From positions 1 through 64,000 of the forward strand of contig NZ_JAERMU010000002.1 of NCBI RefSeq assembly GCF_016756775.1: a stretch of DNA of 64,000 nucleotides. Direction: 5' to 3'. Positions 32,274 to 43,659 of this stretch are shown here, one piece after another. The position numbers and the translations under genes are program-made. Position 1 is the first letter of the stretch, and every line of letters starts with the position of its first letter. The notes beneath the pieces are model-generated. The model had not been told where the DNA came from and ran no database searches. It saw only the letters and a program-made list of their open reading frames with translations. Origin of the DNA: Dryocola clanedunensis subsp. sulfonylureivorans. Lineage in GTDB: Bacteria > Pseudomonadota > Gammaproteobacteria > Enterobacterales > Enterobacteriaceae.

Positions 32274-32349
32274 TCTTTAATCCTCGGTTATCTCGTTAAG
32301 AGAGATAAGCCCTGGTTCACGTGTGGGCGAACCCTGGCTCAAAATAAAA

Positions 32350-32372
32350 AGGGGGCCTGAGACAGGCCCCCT
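32350..32372 (-). terminator. Attenuator-like hairpin between rpsB and tsf
   Basis: A perfect 10-bp stem AGGGGGCCTG / CAGGCCCCCT with a three-base loop, followed on the minus strand by TTTTTATTTT. This is a complete intrinsic terminator inside a co-transcribed gene pair, so it probably acts as partial terminator that sets the S2 to EF-Ts ratio. Confidence 0.85.
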
Positions 32373-32422
32373 AACCAAACTATGCAATACCTGGTTAATA
32401 AGGGCTCAGCAGAGCGACCTTA

Positions 32423-33305
<883 letters not shown>

Positions 33306-33307
33306 GC

Positions 33308-33337
33308 TTTATACCATAAAACCTGGACGGACTCCAA
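33308..33337 (-). promoter_or_regulatory. Predicted rpsB promoter
   Basis: On the minus strand TTGGAG (33332-33337) and TATAAA (33308-33313) are spaced by 18 bp, followed by a GC-rich GCGCGCC discriminator typical of stringently controlled translation genes. The 310-bp divergent interval 33149-33458 otherwise holds the rpsB leader and the start region of map; no other gene is seen. Confidence 0.6.
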
Positions 33338-33458
33338 TAGTTGTTCGCTAATGCAGCGACCTCCTATTCTCAATTTGGCAGTGTCTGTACGCCCTGATAA
33401 CATTGATGTACACCTGCTCAATTATTGTCGAAAAAATCGACACCTGCGGACCGAATTT

Positions 33459-34253
33459 ATGGCTATCTCTATTAAAACACCTGAAGAAATCGAAAAAATG
33501 CGCGTTGCGGGCGCGCTGGCTGCTGAAGTGCTGGAAATGATCGAAGAGCACGTTAAACCTGGCGTAACGACCGGCGAGCTCGACCGCATCTGTAGCGATT
33601 ACATTATTAATAAGCAGCAGGCTGTCTCTGCCTGTCTGAACTACCACGGCTTCCCGAAATCCGTCTGCATTTCTATTAACGAAGTGGTTTGCCACGGCAT
33701 TCCTGACGACGCGAAAGTATTGCGCGATGGCGACATCGTGAATATCGACGTCACCGTTATCAAAGACGAGTACCACGGCGATACGTCCAAGATGTTCATC
33801 GTCGGCAAACCCACTATTTTGGGCGAGCGTCTGTGCCGCATTACCCAGGAAAGCCTGTATCTGGCACTGAAGATGGTCAAGCCGGGCATCCGCCTGCGCA
33901 CCCTGGGCGCAGCAATCCAGAAATTTGTAGAAGCGGAAGGTTTCTCCGTGGTGCGCGAATACTGCGGTCACGGCATTGGACGCGTCTTCCATGAAGAGCC
34001 ACAGGTTCTGCATTACGATGCGGATGACGGCGGCGTGGTGCTACAGGCGGGCATGACGTTCACCATCGAACCTATGGTTAACGCGGGCGATTACCGTATT
34101 CGCACCATGAAAGACGGCTGGACGGTGAAAACCAAAGATCGCAGCTTGTCTGCTCAATACGAGCATACTATTGTGGTGACTGATAACGGCTGCGAAATTC
34201 TTACGTTACGCAAGGATGACACCATCCCGAACGTCATTTCGCATAACGAATGA
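33459..34253 (+). CDS. map: Methionine aminopeptidase, type I
   Basis: Removes the initiator methionine from nascent proteins at the ribosome exit. The start MAISIKTPEE at 33459 gives 264 residues as in E. coli; the reading frame is open 72 codons further upstream into the rpsB leader, but this is not conserved. The substrate His79 and metal ligands Asp97 and Asp108 are in place, with later His and Glu ligands in CGHGIGR, FTIEPM and YEHTIVV. Confidence 0.97.
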   Translation: MAISIKTPEEIEKMRVAGALAAEVLEMIEEHVKPGVTTGELDRICSDYIINKQQAVSACLNYHGFPKSVCISINEVVCHGIPDDAKVLRDGDIVNIDVTVIKDEYHGDTSKMFIVGKPTILGERLCRITQESLYLALKMVKPGIRLRTLGAAIQKFVEAEGFSVVREYCGHGIGRVFHEEPQVLHYDADDGGVVLQAGMTFTIEPMVNAGDYRIRTMKDGWTVKTKDRSLSAQYEHTIVVTDNGCEILTLRKDDTIPNVISHNE

Positions 34254-34275
34254 TTTGTCTCTAAGACAGCAATCG

Positions 34276-34301
34276 AAGCCGGCCCTGCGCCGGCTTTTTT
34301 T
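34276..34301 (+). terminator. Terminator after map
   Basis: An 8-bp stem AAGCCGGC / GCCGGCTT with a five-base loop is followed by seven Ts. It ends only 15 nt before the glnD ATG, so glnD either has a promoter inside map or depends on read-through. Confidence 0.88.
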
Positions 34302-34315
34302 ATGGGTGGCTAAGC

Positions 34316-36988
34316 ATGAGTCCAACTTTACCCGAGCAGTTTGCCAACACAACGGAACCTGAGATTTCCGGGCAGCCGGACTACCCCAATAGCTGGTCAG
34401 ACTCAGAGCTGACCTGTGTGCAAATCAAAGCGCATATGGAAACTTTTCAGCGCTGGCTGGGTATGGCGTTTGACGACGGTATCTCCGCCGAGCGGCTGAT
34501 TGACGCCCGTACGGAATTTATCGATCAGCTCCTGCAGCGCCTGTGGCTCTCTTACGGCTTTGGTGAGCTGCCGGACGCAGCGCTTGTCGCCGTTGGCGGC
34601 TACGGCCGCGGCGAGCTGCATCCTCTCTCGGATATCGATTTATTGATTCTGAGCCGCAAACGTTTAACCGACGCTCAGTCTCAGAAAATCGGCGAGCTGC
34701 TCACCCTGCTGTGGGATGTGAAGCTCGAAGTTGGCCATAGCGTGCGCACTCTGGAAGAGTGTCTGCTTGAAGGGCTGTCAGATTTAACCGTTGCCACCAA
34801 CCTCATCGAATCGCGGCTGCTGATAGGTGACGTCGCCCTGTTTCTTGAGCTGCAAAAGCACATCTTCAGCGACGGCTTCTGGCCTTCGGCTAAGTTCTTT
34901 GCGGCAAAAATAGATGAGCAAAACGAACGTCACCTGCGCTACCACGGCACCAGCTACAACCTTGAGCCCGATATTAAAAGCAGCCCCGGCGGCCTGCGCG
35001 ACATGCACACGCTGCAATGGGTCGCCCGCCGCCATTTCGGTGCGACGTCACTAAGCGAAATGGTCGGCTTCGGCTTTTTAACCGAGGCCGAACGCAACGA
35101 GCTGGACGAATGTCAGCACATTCTGTGGCGCATCCGCTTTGCCCTCCATCTGGAAGTCAATCGCTACGATAACCGCCTGCTGTTCGACCGGCAGCTCAGC
35201 GTCGCCCAGCGTCTCAACTACAGCGGCGAGGGTAACGAGCCGGTTGAGAACATGATGAAGGACTTCTATCGCGTCACCCGGCGCGTGGGCGAACTGAATC
35301 AGATGCTGCTCCAGCTATTCGACGAGGCGATCCTCGCTCTGGATGCGAGTGAAAAGCCCCGGCCGCTGGACGACGATTTCCAGCTGCGCGGCACGCTAAT
35401 CGACCTGCGCGACGAAACGCTGTTTATGCGCGAGCCGCAGGCGATTCTGCGCATGTTCTACACGATGGTTCGCAACCGCGACATTACCGGCATCTACTCC
35501 ACTACCCTGCGTCATCTGCGCCACGCGCGACGCCACCTGCTACAGCCGCTCTGCTACATTCCAGAAGCACGTGAGCTTTTCCTGGTCATTCTGCGCCATC
35601 CGGGCGCGGTCAGCCGTGCGCTGCTCCCCATGCACCGTCACAGCGTGCTGTGGGCTTATATGCCGCAGTGGTCGCATATCGTCGGGCAAATGCAGTTTGA
35701 CCTGTTCCATGCTTACACGGTGGATGAACACACCATCCGCGTGCTGCAAAAGCTGGAAAGTTTCGATAAAGAAGAGACGCGCCAGAAGCACCCGCTTTGC
35801 GTTGACCTCTGGCCACGTCTGGCTCACCCGGAGCTGCTGCTGATTGCCGCCCTCTTCCACGACATTGCCAAAGGGCGTGGCGGTGACCACTCCGTACTGG
35901 GCGCGGAGGACGTACTGAAATTTGCCGAGTTGCACGGCCTGAACTCAAGAGAAACACAGCTTGTGGCCTGGCTGGTGCGCCAGCATCTGCTGATGTCGGT
36001 GACCGCTCAGCGCCGTGATATTCAGGATCCGGAGGTCATCAAGCAGTTTGCCGAAGAAGTGCAAACCGAGAACCGCCTGCGCTATCTGGTCTGCCTGACC
36101 GTGGCGGACATCTGCGCGACTAACGAGACCCTGTGGAACAGCTGGAAGCAGAGCCTGCTGCGTGAGCTCTATTTCGCCACCGAAAAGCAGCTTCGTCGGG
36201 GAATGCAGAACAGCCCGGATATGCGTGAGCGTGTACGCCACCACCAGCTTCAGGCGCTGGCCCTGCTGCGCATGGACAACATCAACGAGGAAGCGCTACA
36301 CCATATCTGGCGACGCTGTCGGGCAAACTACTTCGTACGCCACACGCCAAATCAGCTGGCCTGGCACGCCCGGCACTTGCTGAAACACGACCTTAACGAG
36401 CCGATGATTCTGTTGAGCCCGCAGGCGACACGCGGCGGCACGGAAATTTTCATCTGGAGTCCGGACCGCCCGTATCTGTTTGCCGCGGTTTGCGCGGAGC
36501 TGGACAGGCGAAATCTGAGCGTTCACGATGCGCAGATCTTTACCACGCGCGACGGCATGGCAATGGATACCTTTATCGTGCTGGAGCCTGACGGCAGCCC
36601 GCTCTCCGGCGACCGGCACGAACTGATTCGTCACAGCCTTCAGCAGGCCATCACCCAGACCAGCTGGCAGCCGCCGCAGCCGCGCCGCCAGTCGGCCAAA
36701 CTTCGCCACTTTACGGTCGATACCGAAGTGAACTTCCTGCCGACGCACACCGACAGAAGAACCTTCCTTGAGCTGATTGCGTTAGATCAGCCAGGTCTGT
36801 TGGCGCGGGTGGGTGAGGTGTTCTCCGATCTGGATATTTCGCTACACGGGGCGAGAATTACAACAATTGGCGAGCGAGTAGAAGATTTATTTATAATTGC
36901 CACCGCAGACCGGCGTGCCCTTAATAATGAGCTGCAACAAGAGGTGCAACAACGGTTGACAGCGGCCCTTAATCCAAACGATAAATAA
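34316..36988 (+). CDS. glnD: Bifunctional PII uridylyltransferase/uridylyl-removing enzyme
   Basis: Primary glutamine sensor: uridylylates PII (GlnB/GlnK) when glutamine is low and deuridylylates it when high. The 890 residues equal E. coli GlnD. In order: nucleotidyltransferase domain ([16 protein letters not shown] with Asp106 and Asp108), a helical linker, an HD hydrolase domain ([13 protein letters not shown], about 515-527), then two C-terminal ACT domains (about 710-790 and 815-890) that sense glutamine. dapD follows with 37 nt spacing. Confidence 0.97.
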   Translation: MSPTLPEQFANTTEPEISGQPDYPNSWSDSELTCVQIKAHMETFQRWLGMAFDDGISAERLIDARTEFIDQLLQRLWLSYGFGELPDAALVAVGGYGRGELHPLSDIDLLILSRKRLTDAQSQKIGELLTLLWDVKLEVGHSVRTLEECLLEGLSDLTVATNLIESRLLIGDVALFLELQKHIFSDGFWPSAKFFAAKIDEQNERHLRYHGTSYNLEPDIKSSPGGLRDMHTLQWVARRHFGATSLSEMVGFGFLTEAERNELDECQHILWRIRFALHLEVNRYDNRLLFDRQLSVAQRLNYSGEGNEPVENMMKDFYRVTRRVGELNQMLLQLFDEAILALDASEKPRPLDDDFQLRGTLIDLRDETLFMREPQAILRMFYTMVRNRDITGIYSTTLRHLRHARRHLLQPLCYIPEARELFLVILRHPGAVSRALLPMHRHSVLWAYMPQWSHIVGQMQFDLFHAYTVDEHTIRVLQKLESFDKEETRQKHPLCVDLWPRLAHPELLLIAALFHDIAKGRGGDHSVLGAEDVLKFAELHGLNSRETQLVAWLVRQHLLMSVTAQRRDIQDPEVIKQFAEEVQTENRLRYLVCLTVADICATNETLWNSWKQSLLRELYFATEKQLRRGMQNSPDMRERVRHHQLQALALLRMDNINEEALHHIWRRCRANYFVRHTPNQLAWHARHLLKHDLNEPMILLSPQATRGGTEIFIWSPDRPYLFAAVCAELDRRNLSVHDAQIFTTRDGMAMDTFIVLEPDGSPLSGDRHELIRHSLQQAITQTSWQPPQPRRQSAKLRHFTVDTEVNFLPTHTDRRTFLELIALDQPGLLARVGEVFSDLDISLHGARITTIGERVEDLFIIATADRRALNNELQQEVQQRLTAALNPNDK

Positions 36989-37025
36989 CAATCTGTTATT
37001 TTTGTCACAATCAGGAAATTTATTT

Positions 37026-37850
37026 ATGCAGCAGCTACAAAACGTCATTGAAACCGCTTTCGAGCGTCGCGCCGAAATCACTCCGGCAAACGTAGACACC
37101 GTCACACGTGAAGCGGTAAACCAGGTTATCTCTCTGCTCGACAGCGGCGCGCTTCGCGTTGCGGAAAAAATCGACGGCCAGTGGGTGACCCATCAGTGGC
37201 TGAAAAAGGCTGTTCTGCTCTCTTTCCGCATTAATGACAATCAGGTCATGGAAGGCGCAGAAAGCCGCTATTTCGACAAGGTGCCGATGAAATTCTCCAA
37301 CTATGATGAAGCCCGCTTCCAGAAAGAAGGCTTCCGCGTTGTGCCACCTGCGGCGGTTCGTCAGGGTGCATTCATCGCCCGTAACACCGTACTGATGCCT
37401 TCTTACGTGAACATCGGTGCCTACGTGGACGAAGGCTCCATGGTTGATACCTGGGCCACCGTCGGCTCCTGCGCGCAGATCGGTAAAAACGTTCACCTGT
37501 CCGGCGGCGTGGGCATCGGTGGCGTTCTGGAGCCATTACAGGCGAACCCGACTATTATTGAAGATAACTGCTTCATCGGCGCGCGTTCAGAAGTTGTGGA
37601 AGGCGTTATCGTAGAAGAAGGTTCCGTTATCTCTATGGGCGTCTACATCGGTCAGAGCACCCGTATTTACGACCGCGAAACAGGCGAAGTCCATTACGGC
37701 CGCGTACCAGCGGGCTCCGTGGTGGTTTCCGGCAACCTGCCGTCGAAAGATGGCAAATACAGCCTGTACTGCGCCGTTATCGTGAAAAAAGTGGACGCCA
37801 AAACCCGCGGAAAAGTGGGTATCAACGAGCTGCTGCGCACCATCGACTAA
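37026..37850 (+). CDS. dapD: 2,3,4,5-tetrahydropyridine-2,6-dicarboxylate N-succinyltransferase
   Basis: Succinylates tetrahydrodipicolinate in the DAP branch of lysine and peptidoglycan synthesis. The start MQQLQNVIE at 37026 gives 274 residues as in E. coli; the frame is open 8 codons further upstream. The C-terminal half is a left-handed beta helix of hexapeptide repeats ([25 protein letters not shown]). A terminator follows at 37863. Confidence 0.96.
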   Translation: MQQLQNVIETAFERRAEITPANVDTVTREAVNQVISLLDSGALRVAEKIDGQWVTHQWLKKAVLLSFRINDNQVMEGAESRYFDKVPMKFSNYDEARFQKEGFRVVPPAAVRQGAFIARNTVLMPSYVNIGAYVDEGSMVDTWATVGSCAQIGKNVHLSGGVGIGGVLEPLQANPTIIEDNCFIGARSEVVEGVIVEEGSVISMGVYIGQSTRIYDRETGEVHYGRVPAGSVVVSGNLPSKDGKYSLYCAVIVKKVDAKTRGKVGINELLRTID

Positions 37851-37862
37851 ATAAAAATGTTC

Positions 37863-37888
37863 AAAAGGCGGGGTAACCCGCCTTTTTT
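37863..37888 (+). terminator. Terminator after dapD
   Basis: A G/C-rich stem AAAAGGCGGG / CCCGCCTTTT with a GTAA loop and a run of six Ts, 12 nt after the dapD stop. Confidence 0.88.
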
Positions 37889-37960
37889 GCATCCGGGAGT
37901 GGCGGGAAAGGAATTTTCCGTTGATTATCTATAGGTTAATGATATCGAAAAGGTAACGCT

Positions 37961-38350
37961 ATGTACGATAACCTGAAAAGTCTGGGTATTACCAATCCTG
38001 ATGAAATCGATCGTTACAGCCTCCGGCAGGAAGCCAACAACGATATCCTGAAAATCTATTTCCAGAAGGATAAGGGCGAGTTCTTTGCCAAAAGCGTGAA
38101 GTTTAAATACCCGCGCCAGCGCAAAACCGTCGTCGCCGATGGCGTAGGACAGGGTTACAAAGAAGTGCAGGAGATCAGCCCCAACCTGCGCTACGTGATT
38201 GATGAGTTAGATCAGCTCTGCAAACGCGATCGCACCGAGGTGGATCTGAAGCGTAAGATCCTCGACGATCTGCGTCATCTGGAATCGGTCGTAACCAATA
38301 AGATCAGCGAAATTGAATCCGATCTGGAAAAGCTAACCCGCAATAAATAA
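37961..38350 (+). CDS. yaeH: Conserved protein YaeH (DUF3461)
   Basis: A 129-residue cytoplasmic protein of unknown function, near-identical in length to E. coli YaeH (128). It is highly charged with a predicted C-terminal helical hairpin ([15 protein letters not shown] and the following helix). A good AAGGTAA Shine-Dalgarno precedes the ATG. It is convergent with cdaR across a BIME-like palindrome. Confidence 0.9.
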   Translation: MYDNLKSLGITNPDEIDRYSLRQEANNDILKIYFQKDKGEFFAKSVKFKYPRQRKTVVADGVGQGYKEVQEISPNLRYVIDELDQLCKRDRTEVDLKRKILDDLRHLESVVTNKISEIESDLEKLTRNK

Positions 38351-38363
38351 AGACGCCGTGCCC

Positions 38364-38438
38364 GATGACGCTTCGCTTATCAACTCGACAAAACCCTGAA
38401 CTCCAGGGGAGATAAGCGGTAGCGTCATCTCCCTTTTT
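38364..38438. repeat. REP/BIME palindrome with terminator between yaeH and cdaR
   Basis: Two REP cores face each other: GATGACGCTTCGCTTATC (38364-38381) and its near inverse GATAAGCGGTAGCGTCATC (38411-38429). The second is also flanked by GGGAGAT (38407-38413) and ATCTCCC (38427-38433) and followed by TTTTT, forming a terminator-like hairpin for yaeH. It lies between convergent genes. Confidence 0.72.
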
Positions 38439-39594
38439 ATCTTTGCTCATCTAACTGTAACGCCACATAAAGCAGCAGACGATCGTCGAAGCTTCCCAGA
38501 TCCAGCCCCGTTAGCTCTGAAATACGATTAAGCCGATACTCCAGCGTGTTGCGGTGAATAAATAGCGCTTTCGAGGTCGCCAGAGGCTGAACGTTGTGCC
38601 GGAACCAGGCGCTGAGCGTCCGGCGCAATAATCCGTTGTTATCCATTGCTTTAAGACGAGTCAGGGGGCGCGCCAGTTCATTGGCCTGCCAGCCGCCTCG
38701 CAGGCTGTCCAGCAGCACCGGCAGCATCAAATCCTGATAGAAAAAGCTGCGGTTTTCCGGCATACGCTGTTTGCCGACCATCATGGTGGTGCGGGCGGTT
38801 CGGTACGAACGGGCAATGCTGCCGGGGCCGGTAAAATAGTTACCGAGGGCAACGCGGAAACGGAGCTGGCCGTTCTCTTTCATGCGGCTGATTAACTGCT
38901 CTACGCGTTTACGATGGTCCTCTGCATCCCAACGGCCAAACTGGTTGAGTGCCGGCTTGAGGACAACCATCTCAGTCAGCGAGACGATAGCGATCAGGTT
39001 ATTGCGTTCCGGCGTCGTCAGGGCGTTTTGCAGCTGCTGTAGCTCTTCCATTGCGCTGTCCACGCCGAGCTGACCGCTGTCCACTTCAACAACGGCCACA
39101 ACGCGAGGCTGGTTAAGATCGATACCCAGCCGCTGCGCCCATTCCGTCAGCGCCGGGGTGTGCTCCTCCGCCTGAATCAGGTTCATCACCAGCTCTTCAC
39201 GCAGACGGCTGTCCTGGGCCAGCAGGTGCATCAGGCGGGACTGCTCCAGCATCATTTCCGCCGTCATACAAACCAGCTCACCATACTTACGCAGCGACTC
39301 CGGCTCTCCCGTCAGCCCGATAACGCCGACGATTTCGCCGTCAATACGCAGCGGCAGATTAATCCCCTGCCGGACGCCATGCAGGTGGCGGGCTACAGCG
39401 TCATCAATATCCACCACGCGCCCCTGCGAAAGCACCAGCAGCGCGCCTTCGTGCAGTTCACCAATACGCTCTTTGTCACCGCTACCAATGATCCGTCCGC
39501 GGGCATCCATCACGTTGATATTGGTATCGATGATGGCCATGGTGCGCGTCACAATATCCTGCGCCATTTTGGTATCAAGATGCCAGCCAGCCAT
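38437..39594 (-). CDS. cdaR: Carbohydrate diacid regulator CdaR
   Basis: Transcription activator of galactarate, glucarate and glycerate catabolism genes, working in the cytoplasm. The 385-residue protein has the N-terminal sugar-diacid recognition domain (DARGRIIGSGD, ...LHGVRQGINLP) and a C-terminal PucR-type helix-turn-helix (TSKALFIHRNTLEYRLNRISELTG region). Same length as E. coli CdaR (sdaR). The targets lie elsewhere in the genome. Confidence 0.95.
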   Translation of the reverse strand: MAGWHLDTKMAQDIVTRTMAIIDTNINVMDARGRIIGSGDKERIGELHEGALLVLSQGRVVDIDDAVARHLHGVRQGINLPLRIDGEIVGVIGLTGEPESLRKYGELVCMTAEMMLEQSRLMHLLAQDSRLREELVMNLIQAEEHTPALTEWAQRLGIDLNQPRVVAVVEVDSGQLGVDSAMEELQQLQNALTTPERNNLIAIVSLTEMVVLKPALNQFGRWDAEDHRKRVEQLISRMKENGQLRFRVALGNYFTGPGSIARSYRTARTTMMVGKQRMPENRSFFYQDLMLPVLLDSLRGGWQANELARPLTRLKAMDNNGLLRRTLSAWFRHNVQPLATSKALFIHRNTLEYRLNRISELTGLDLGSFDDRLLLYVALQLDEQR

Positions 39595-39714
39595 TTTTCA
39601 CTCTCCTGGTGGTGCTAATGGCTCAGCATAGGCGAGATGAAAGCGCCGGGCATTGTGCAAACGCCCAAAGCAGCCGGTGAGTATGTGGAGTTGTGGAAAA
39701 GCTCACAAAAAAAT

Positions 39715-39736
39715 AGGGGCCGCGATTGCGGCCCCT
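39715..39736 (-). terminator. Terminator after degP
   Basis: A perfect 9-bp stem AGGGGCCGC / GCGGCCCCT with a four-base loop, followed on the minus strand by ATTTTTTTG. It lies between degP and cdaR. Confidence 0.9.
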
Positions 39737-39767
39737 GGCTACATGGACTAACTCAGTCCGAAACAGA

Positions 39768-41210
39768 TTACTGCATCAGCAGGTAAATGGTGGAATCACC
39801 ACGCTGGATGTTCAGCGCCATTACCGATGGTTTAGTGTCGAGAATTTTGCGCAGCTCAGCGATGTTGTTTACCACCTGCTGGTTAACACCAATGATGACG
39901 TCGCCCTTTTTCAGCCCGATACGCGCGGCCGGGGTGTTGCCCTTCACGGAGTTCACAACCACGCCCTTCTCACCTTTACCGCTGCGGTTGCTCATTTCAG
40001 CCCCTTCGATGCCGGTAAAGATGGTTGAAGAGTCAACCTGAGTCTGGCTGCTCTGCTGCAGCTGCAGGTTTACAGAAACAGGCTTGCCGTCGCGCAGCAG
40101 GCCGAGGGTAATTTTGCTGCCAACAGGCATAGAACCCACTTCGGCGCGCAGTGCCGCAAAGCTGCTGATTGGCTTACCGTTCATGGAGACCACGACGTCA
40201 CCGGCTTTCACGCCAGCTTTCGCTGCGGAAGAGTTCGCCATAACCTGGCTGACAAACGCGCCGCGCTGAGCATCCACCTTCATCGCTTTCGCCAGTTCGG
40301 AGTTCAGTTCGGTACCCATAATGCCCAGCTCGCCACGACGCACCTGGCCAAACTCAACGATCTGCGCGGTCAGGTTTTTCACCATGTTGCTTGGGATCGC
40401 AAAGCCGATACCGATGTTGCCACCGTCCGGCGCCAGGATTGCGGTGTTAATCCCGATCAGCTCGCCGTTCAGATTAACCAGCGCACCACCGGAGTTACCA
40501 CGGTTGATCGCCGCATCCGTCTGGATGAAGTTTTCGTAATTTTCGATGTTCAGGCCGCTACGACCCAGCGCAGAAACGATACCGGAAGTCACCGTCTCGC
40601 CCAGACCATATGGGTTACCGATGGCCACCGTGTAGTCACCTACGCGCAGAGCGTCAGAGTCTGCCATTTTAATGGCCGTCAGGTTTTTTGGATCCTGAAG
40701 CTGTACCAGTGCGATATCAGAACGCGGATCTTTCCCCACAACCTTAGCGTCAAATTTACGGCCATCGCTCAGGGAGACCTGAATTTTGGTGGCGTTGTCC
40801 ACCACGTGGTTGTTGGTCACAACGTAGCCTTTAGCGGCATCAATAATGACGCCGGAACCCAGGGCTGCGAATTTCTGTTTTTGCGCGCCGCCGTCATCAC
40901 CAGCACCTGGTCCACCGCCCTGACAGAATGGAGAGCTCTGGAACGGAGAACCTTCCTGACAGAACGGCGAGTTGTCGCCGAAGAACTGCTGGAAGTTACG
41001 TCCCATACGCGGTGTGTTGACCGTCGTACTACCTTCGACGTTAATGCTCACCACTGAAGGCATCACCTTTTCCAGCATCGGAGCCAGACTTGGCAGCGGT
41101 TGGGCGGCCGGGGCCGCAGAAGCAGTCTCGGCGGCGAAGGCAGATACGGGTGCCAGCGCCAGACCCAGACTTAAAGCCAGCGCACTCATTGCTAAAGTGG
41201 TTTTTTTCAT
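39768..41210 (-). CDS. degP: Periplasmic serine endoprotease and chaperone DegP (HtrA, Do)
   Basis: Degrades or refolds misfolded envelope proteins in the periplasm. The start at 41210 gives 480 residues (E. coli 474); a further ATG at 41237 would add nine residues before the signal peptide. Signal peptide about 1-26 (ending AFA). The catalytic triad is His135, Asp165 and Ser240 (GNSGG), within a trypsin-like domain that has the cysteine-containing LA loop (SPFCQEG...SPFCQGG). Two PDZ domains follow (about 280-375 and 390-480). Confidence 0.97.
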   Translation of the reverse strand: MKKTTLAMSALALSLGLALAPVSAFAAETASAAPAAQPLPSLAPMLEKVMPSVVSINVEGSTTVNTPRMGRNFQQFFGDNSPFCQEGSPFQSSPFCQGGGPGAGDDGGAQKQKFAALGSGVIIDAAKGYVVTNNHVVDNATKIQVSLSDGRKFDAKVVGKDPRSDIALVQLQDPKNLTAIKMADSDALRVGDYTVAIGNPYGLGETVTSGIVSALGRSGLNIENYENFIQTDAAINRGNSGGALVNLNGELIGINTAILAPDGGNIGIGFAIPSNMVKNLTAQIVEFGQVRRGELGIMGTELNSELAKAMKVDAQRGAFVSQVMANSSAAKAGVKAGDVVVSMNGKPISSFAALRAEVGSMPVGSKITLGLLRDGKPVSVNLQLQQSSQTQVDSSTIFTGIEGAEMSNRSGKGEKGVVVNSVKGNTPAARIGLKKGDVIIGVNQQVVNNIAELRKILDTKPSVMALNIQRGDSTIYLLMQ

Positions 41211-41260
41211 ATTTTTCAATCTCAATTTATAAGTCACGCATAATTACTGTGTAGGCCAAT

Positions 41261-41289
41261 ATAGAGTGGCATTGTTAACGCTTAGTTCC
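41261..41289 (-). promoter_or_regulatory. Probable sigma-E promoter of degP
   Basis: On the minus strand GGAACTA (41283-41289) and TCTAT (41261-41265) are 17 bp apart, close to the sigma-E consensus. In E. coli degP is transcribed by sigma-E. The predicted start site lies about 45 nt before the degP ATG. Confidence 0.6.
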
Positions 41290-41320
41290 GCAGATAACCC
41301 GCTGGAAAAAGTAAAAAAAT

Positions 41321-41335
41321 ATTGATCGTCTTTAC
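41321..41335 (-). promoter_or_regulatory. possible CpxR box upstream of degP
   Basis: The minus strand has GTAAAGACGATCAAT, whose first half matches the CpxR half-site GTAAA and whose second half is degenerate. It lies about 30 bp upstream of the sigma-E-like -35. E. coli degP is under CpxR control, but this match alone is weak. Confidence 0.4.
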
Positions 41336-41351
41336 AAAACTTAGCGACTTG

Positions 41352-42866
41352 TTACTCCACCGCCATTAATCGGCGGTATTCATCCCAGGCGTATAAATCA
41401 GTCATCCCGCTGATATAGTCCTGAATCAAACGGCAGCGATAATAAAACTCCCACGCGGAAAATTCAGGGCTGGAGGAGGCTAAGTTGCTTACGGCTTCGA
41501 TGTAAGCAAGCCGATGTTTCGTTGACAGTTTATGGTACAGGCGCGTTTCGATTGGCAACCGACGCAGGCTCTCTTTTTCCACCAGCTCCGCAAAATCCTC
41601 AGCGGTGATATTGAGCAACGGACTGTAAATTTCAAGCAGTCCGCTGATGACCCGATAACCCTGTAGTTCAAGCTGTTCCACTTCCGGATGGTTGAAAACA
41701 TGCTGCACCGCGACCTGCTTATAGAGTTCAAGCAAGCGGGCAAAGGGGCTGTCATCCTCAAGCAGCGCATGGTTGAACTCGCCGCTGAAAATCTGCGGCA
41801 AATTGTCGATAAAGCGCTGAGCAGCATAAGGCACCAGCTGATTCAAAGTATTGACCCGAAGGTACATAAAGAACTGATCTTCGGTGTTACGACGCATTTG
41901 ATTGGTGCCGGATTTACGCCACGCCTCATTCACCACCTTCTCGAAGAGATCGTCCGGCTGGTGCTCGCCCCAGGCATCGCAGAGGTGCTGGTAAAGCTGC
42001 TCAACGCTGAAGATATTTTTCTCAACCGCATCCTCAAGATCGGCCACGCAGTAAGAGATGTCGTCCGCCGCCTCCATAATCCAGGTCAGCGGGAAGCGAC
42101 TGAATTCGCCCAGCTGAAGTTCAGCACGCAGGCGCTTGATATAATTCTCTTCCGAAAGATAAAAACCGGGCTTCTTCATCAGGTAGGCATGGCTTTCCGG
42201 CGGCTTGCCGATAAACCAGGCCGGGCGGGTATATTTCAGAATGCAGCCAACCTGCGCCCAGGTCAGATTCATACGCAGCAGGCTGTGTACCAGTCGAATT
42301 CCCTGCGCATTACCTTCAAACTGACAGAGATCCTGGCGCACGTTGCGACGCAGCTCGTTCAGCTTGTCCTCTCCTTCCCGCAGACGTAACGCGTCAACGT
42401 GGCAGCGGTCATCACTGCGCGGCTGGCTGCCCGCGTCGGCAGGAAACAGGCGCTGGCGAAACCAGTCATTGATAGCCGACTCGCCAAAATGGCCGAACGG
42501 TGGATTGCCGATGTCATGCATCAGGCAGGCCATTTCGACAATACTTTCAAATGGCCCGGTCAGCTCGCTCAGCCCATATTTTTCGAGGCTTTGCTGCTCT
42601 TTAAGGCGGCTGAGAACCTCTTTGGCGATGTATCGTCCTACCTGCTGGACCTCAAGCGAATGCGTCAGGCGAGTGCGCACCGCAGCATTGCGCTCCAGCG
42701 GGAAGACCTGGGTTTTCTGTTGCAGGCGGCGAATGGCCGGGGAATTGACGATACGACCGCGGTCGCTTTCAAAAATACGTAAAATCTCGTGTTCGTTCTT
42801 CACGCCTTCAGGCGAGCGGAAGCGACGGTGCCAGTTAATTTTCCTGCGGAAATCGATTTCACTCAT
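41352..42866 (-). CDS. dgt: Deoxyguanosinetriphosphate triphosphohydrolase
   Basis: Hydrolyses dGTP to deoxyguanosine and triphosphate, limiting dGTP excess. HD-domain metal ligands are visible in [13 protein letters not shown]. The start at 42866 gives 504 residues (E. coli 505), with GGAGAGG directly upstream; an in-frame ATG at 42878 would overlap that Shine-Dalgarno. degP follows downstream in the same direction. Confidence 0.96.
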   Translation of the reverse strand: MSEIDFRRKINWHRRFRSPEGVKNEHEILRIFESDRGRIVNSPAIRRLQQKTQVFPLERNAAVRTRLTHSLEVQQVGRYIAKEVLSRLKEQQSLEKYGLSELTGPFESIVEMACLMHDIGNPPFGHFGESAINDWFRQRLFPADAGSQPRSDDRCHVDALRLREGEDKLNELRRNVRQDLCQFEGNAQGIRLVHSLLRMNLTWAQVGCILKYTRPAWFIGKPPESHAYLMKKPGFYLSEENYIKRLRAELQLGEFSRFPLTWIMEAADDISYCVADLEDAVEKNIFSVEQLYQHLCDAWGEHQPDDLFEKVVNEAWRKSGTNQMRRNTEDQFFMYLRVNTLNQLVPYAAQRFIDNLPQIFSGEFNHALLEDDSPFARLLELYKQVAVQHVFNHPEVEQLELQGYRVISGLLEIYSPLLNITAEDFAELVEKESLRRLPIETRLYHKLSTKHRLAYIEAVSNLASSSPEFSAWEFYYRCRLIQDYISGMTDLYAWDEYRRLMAVE

Positions 42867-42960
42867 GTCCTCTCCCACTCCTGCGTAAATAGCGGATTAA
42901 TTCCTGCCTGCCTGCCATGATAGACTATGCCCCTGAACTATCACATTAGCGAGTATCTCT

Positions 42961-43659
42961 ATGAAAGCAGGCATTATTGGTGCAATGGAAGAAGAAGTTA
43001 CGCTGCTGCGTGACAAAATCGAAAACCGTCAGACGCTGAAGCTTGCCGGGTGTGAAATCTACACCGGCACCCTGAACGGCGTGGAAGTGGCGTTATTGAA
43101 ATCCGGCATCGGTAAAGTCGCGGCTGCTCTTGGCGCAACCTTACTGCTGGAGCATTTTAAACCTGACGTCGTGATCAACACCGGTTCCGCTGGTGGTCTG
43201 GCTCCAACGCTGAAGGTGGGGGATATCGTTGTCTCTGACGAAGTTCGCTACCACGATGCCGACGTCACCGCCTTCGGCTACGAGTATGGCCAACTTCCCG
43301 GCTGCCCGGCTGGCTTTGCTGCCGATGCGAAACTGATTGCCGCGGCGGAAGCCTGCATCAGCGAGCTGAACCTGAACGCGGTGCGCGGTCTGGTTGTCAG
43401 CGGCGATGCGTTCATCAACGGTTCCGTTGCGCTGGCGAAAATTCGTCACAATTTCCCGCAGGCCGTGGCGGTAGAAATGGAGGCGACCGCAGTTGCCCAC
43501 GTTTGCCACAACTTCGGCACGCCGTTTGTGGTTGTCCGCGCCATTTCCGATGTTGCCGACCAGCAGTCTCACCTGAGTTTTGACGAGTTCCTCGCGGTTG
43601 CCGCTAAGCAATCCACGCTGATGGTTGAAAACCTTGTACAGAAGCTGGCTAGTGCTTAA
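42961..43659 (+). CDS. mtn: 5'-methylthioadenosine/S-adenosylhomocysteine nucleosidase
   Basis: Cleaves adenine from MTA, S-adenosylhomocysteine and 5'-deoxyadenosine, feeding methionine salvage and AI-2 production. The 232-residue protein has the catalytic Glu12 (MEEEV), the substrate Glu in AVEMEATAV and the catalytic Asp in ISDVAD. Same length as E. coli Pfs/MtnN. It overlaps btuF by 8 nt. Confidence 0.97.
   Translation: MKAGIIGAMEEEVTLLRDKIENRQTLKLAGCEIYTGTLNGVEVALLKSGIGKVAAALGATLLLEHFKPDVVINTGSAGGLAPTLKVGDIVVSDEVRYHDADVTAFGYEYGQLPGCPAGFAADAKLIAAAEACISELNLNAVRGLVVSGDAFINGSVALAKIRHNFPQAVAVEMEATAVAHVCHNFGTPFVVVRAISDVADQQSHLSFDEFLAVAAKQSTLMVENLVQKLASA

Noticed and set aside
40910-40980. Internal repeat in degP (SPFCQEG and SPFCQGG)
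   Set aside because: This is the normal LA loop of DegP in enterobacteria, not a recent duplication.
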